A stretch of 14,921 bases of DNA, taken from positions 1 through 14,921 of the forward strand of contig CAIMHL010000486.1 of assembly GCA_903840825.1 (NCBI GenBank). Direction: 5' to 3'. Both the position numbers and the translations under genes were made by a program. Shown here one piece after another: positions 13,940 to 14,921 of this stretch. How positions within the stretch are numbered: position 1 is the stretch's first letter; every line of letters starts with the position of its first letter. The notes under the pieces are model-generated. The model ran no database searches and was not told the origin of the DNA. It saw only the letters and a program-made list of their open reading frames with translations. The DNA comes from an uncultured beta proteobacterium. GTDB lineage: Bacteria > Pseudomonadota > Gammaproteobacteria > Burkholderiales > Burkholderiaceae_C.

Positions 13940-14821
13940 TTACGCAGCAAACGCCAGTAATTCGCGTTGGCCTGCATGTGATGAATGCACCAAATGTGGT
14001 ACCGGTGTTTTTGCATCCTGAAGGCTTGAAATATGGTCTCCCAGTGCCAGGATGTCGTCAGCATCAGCACCATAAAGCGCACGAAGCAGCGTGGGTGTCA
14101 GGGCCAATGAGGGGCCGTCATAGACCACTCGCCCCTGATTCAGGGCAATGGTGCGTGGGCAGTATTTCATGGCCACGTTAACCTGGTGCAGTGACACCAC
14201 CACCGTGCATTTGTCTTCCCGGTTGACCTTAGCCAAAATATCCATGACTTTGCGGGAGGATTCTGGGTCGAGTGATGCAATGGGCTCATCTGCAAGAATC
14301 ACTTTGGCGCCTTGAACCAGTGCCCTGGCGATAGCCGCGCGCTGTTGTTGTCCGCCTGAAAGTGTGGAGGCCCGTTGAAAGCTGCACTCCTCAATGCCCA
14401 CACGCTTGAGCGCCTCAATGCCTTGCGCCAATTCTGATTGGGTGAACCAGCGCAACAAGCTGCGCCACAGCGGGATTCTGTGCAGGGTACCTGCAAGCAC
14501 GTTGACAATAACGGGCAATCGATCAACCAAATTGAACTGTTGAAAGATAAAGCCGACACCGGAGCGTGTCTTTCTTATATCCTGAGCAATTTTCCCCTGA
14601 GCCTGGATAGTTTGACCATGAATTTCAATGGCCCCCTGACCCAGAGCATCACCCGCCATCAAACCCGCCATGTGCCTGAGCAGGGTTGACTTTCCTGACC
14701 CTGAGGCTCCGATCAGCGCCACCATCTCACCGGCTTCAATGTGGATGTTGATCTCTTGCAGCGCTCTTCGGCCACTGGAAAATGTTTTGTTAAGTGATTT
14801 GATACTGACGGCAGCAACCAT
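13940..14821 (-). CDS. phnC: PhnC, phosphonate ABC transporter ATPase
   Basis: PhnC powers phosphonate import with PhnD and PhnE. The 293-residue ATPase has Walker A GASGSGKS (38-45), Q-loop Gln94 in GFIFQQFNLVDRL, signature LSGGQQQR (154-161), Walker B VILADEP (174-180), D-loop SLDPESS and H-loop His in VVVSLHQV. The GVGFIFQQFNL and LHQVNVAMKYCPR pattern is typical of PhnC. It is about 30 residues longer than E. coli PhnC (262) because of a C-terminal tail after about residue 265 (LGDHISSLQDAK onward), probably of little consequence. The ATG at 14821 has an ideal CAGGAG upstream. First gene of the phnC-D-E-HD operon. Confidence 0.95.
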   Translation of the reverse strand: MVAAVSIKSLNKTFSSGRRALQEINIHIEAGEMVALIGASGSGKSTLLRHMAGLMAGDALGQGAIEIHGQTIQAQGKIAQDIRKTRSGVGFIFQQFNLVDRLPVIVNVLAGTLHRIPLWRSLLRWFTQSELAQGIEALKRVGIEECSFQRASTLSGGQQQRAAIARALVQGAKVILADEPIASLDPESSRKVMDILAKVNREDKCTVVVSLHQVNVAMKYCPRTIALNQGRVVYDGPSLALTPTLLRALYGADADDILALGDHISSLQDAKTPVPHLVHSSHAGQRELLAFAA

Positions 14822-14860
14822 GAAAACTCCTGTTTGATGGACTGAAGTTAACGGCTCAAT

Positions 14861-14878
14861 ATGTCAAATTGATGTCCA
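14861..14878 (+). promoter_or_regulatory. Shared 18-bp motif, copy 3 (upstream of phnC)
   Basis: ATGTCAAATTGATGTCCA, 39 bp upstream of the phnC ATG. It shares the core TGTCA-N5-ATGTC and the final A with the motifs at phnG and phnF (13 of 17 positions from TGTCA onward match copy 2). On the minus strand it reads as GACAT elements 11 bp apart overlapping a -35-like TTGACA. Relative to phnC it faces the other way from a standard Pho box, which keeps a PhnF operator in play. The remaining 14822-14921 bases hold the phnC leader and promoter and no gene. Confidence 0.45.
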
Positions 14879-14921
14879 GGCAGGAAAAAGGTCGTTGTAC
14901 GTCATCAAAATGAAGCCTTAG

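Noticed and set aside
1..14921. tRNA, rRNA, CRISPR array or riboswitch
   Set aside because: No regular spaced repeats, tRNA-like clover sequence or recognised riboswitch core was seen; the gaps are short and are explained by promoters.

Overview
The window is a phosphonate-use (phn) locus of a betaproteobacterium, most likely a member of the Comamonadaceae (Rhodoferax, Polaromonas or Limnohabitans type). That assignment rests on protein style, moderate GC, the gene order and an intergenic repeat-like stretch near 1570; it is an impression, not a search result. All genes from 1660 to 14821 belong to the cluster and all look intact.

Layout. 1-189 (+) is the end of an acyl carrier protein gene. 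186-836 (-) is a small nitroreductase-family flavoprotein and 895-1395 (-) a lipoprotein of unknown function; neither has an obvious link to phosphonates. 1396-1659 is non-coding. 1660-8119 (-) is one tightly packed operon in the order phnG, H, I, J, K, L, M and a hexapeptide-repeat acyltransferase. 8120-8284 is a control region with a Pho-box-like site and inverted repeats. 8285-11548 (+) carries an MFS transporter, a PhnF-type GntR/UTRA regulator, a DUF1045 2H-phosphoesterase-like protein and PhnN. 11503-14821 (-) is the transport operon phnC, D, E followed by a PhnZ-like HD-domain oxygenase.

How it works together. PhnCDE imports phosphonates. PhnG-H-I (with PhnL) attaches the phosphonate to the ribose of ATP, PhnM removes pyrophosphate, and PhnJ, a radical SAM enzyme docked with PhnK, breaks the C-P bond to give 5-phosphoribosyl 1,2-cyclic phosphate. 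PhnP, which normally opens that ring, is not in the window; the DUF1045 protein is a candidate stand-in. PhnN then makes PRPP. The HD protein has what appears to be the complete PhnZ active-site set, so the locus may hold a second, oxidative C-P cleavage route, although its usual partner PhnY is not seen here.

The least expected features are regulatory and architectural. An 18-bp motif (core TGTCA-N5-ATGTC) occurs at phnG, before phnF and before phnC. Around the first two copies the likeness extends to a 33-bp direct repeat (28/33 identical) that brackets the MFS gene exactly, as if that gene had been inserted into an ancestral phnG-phnF divergent promoter together with a duplicated control element.
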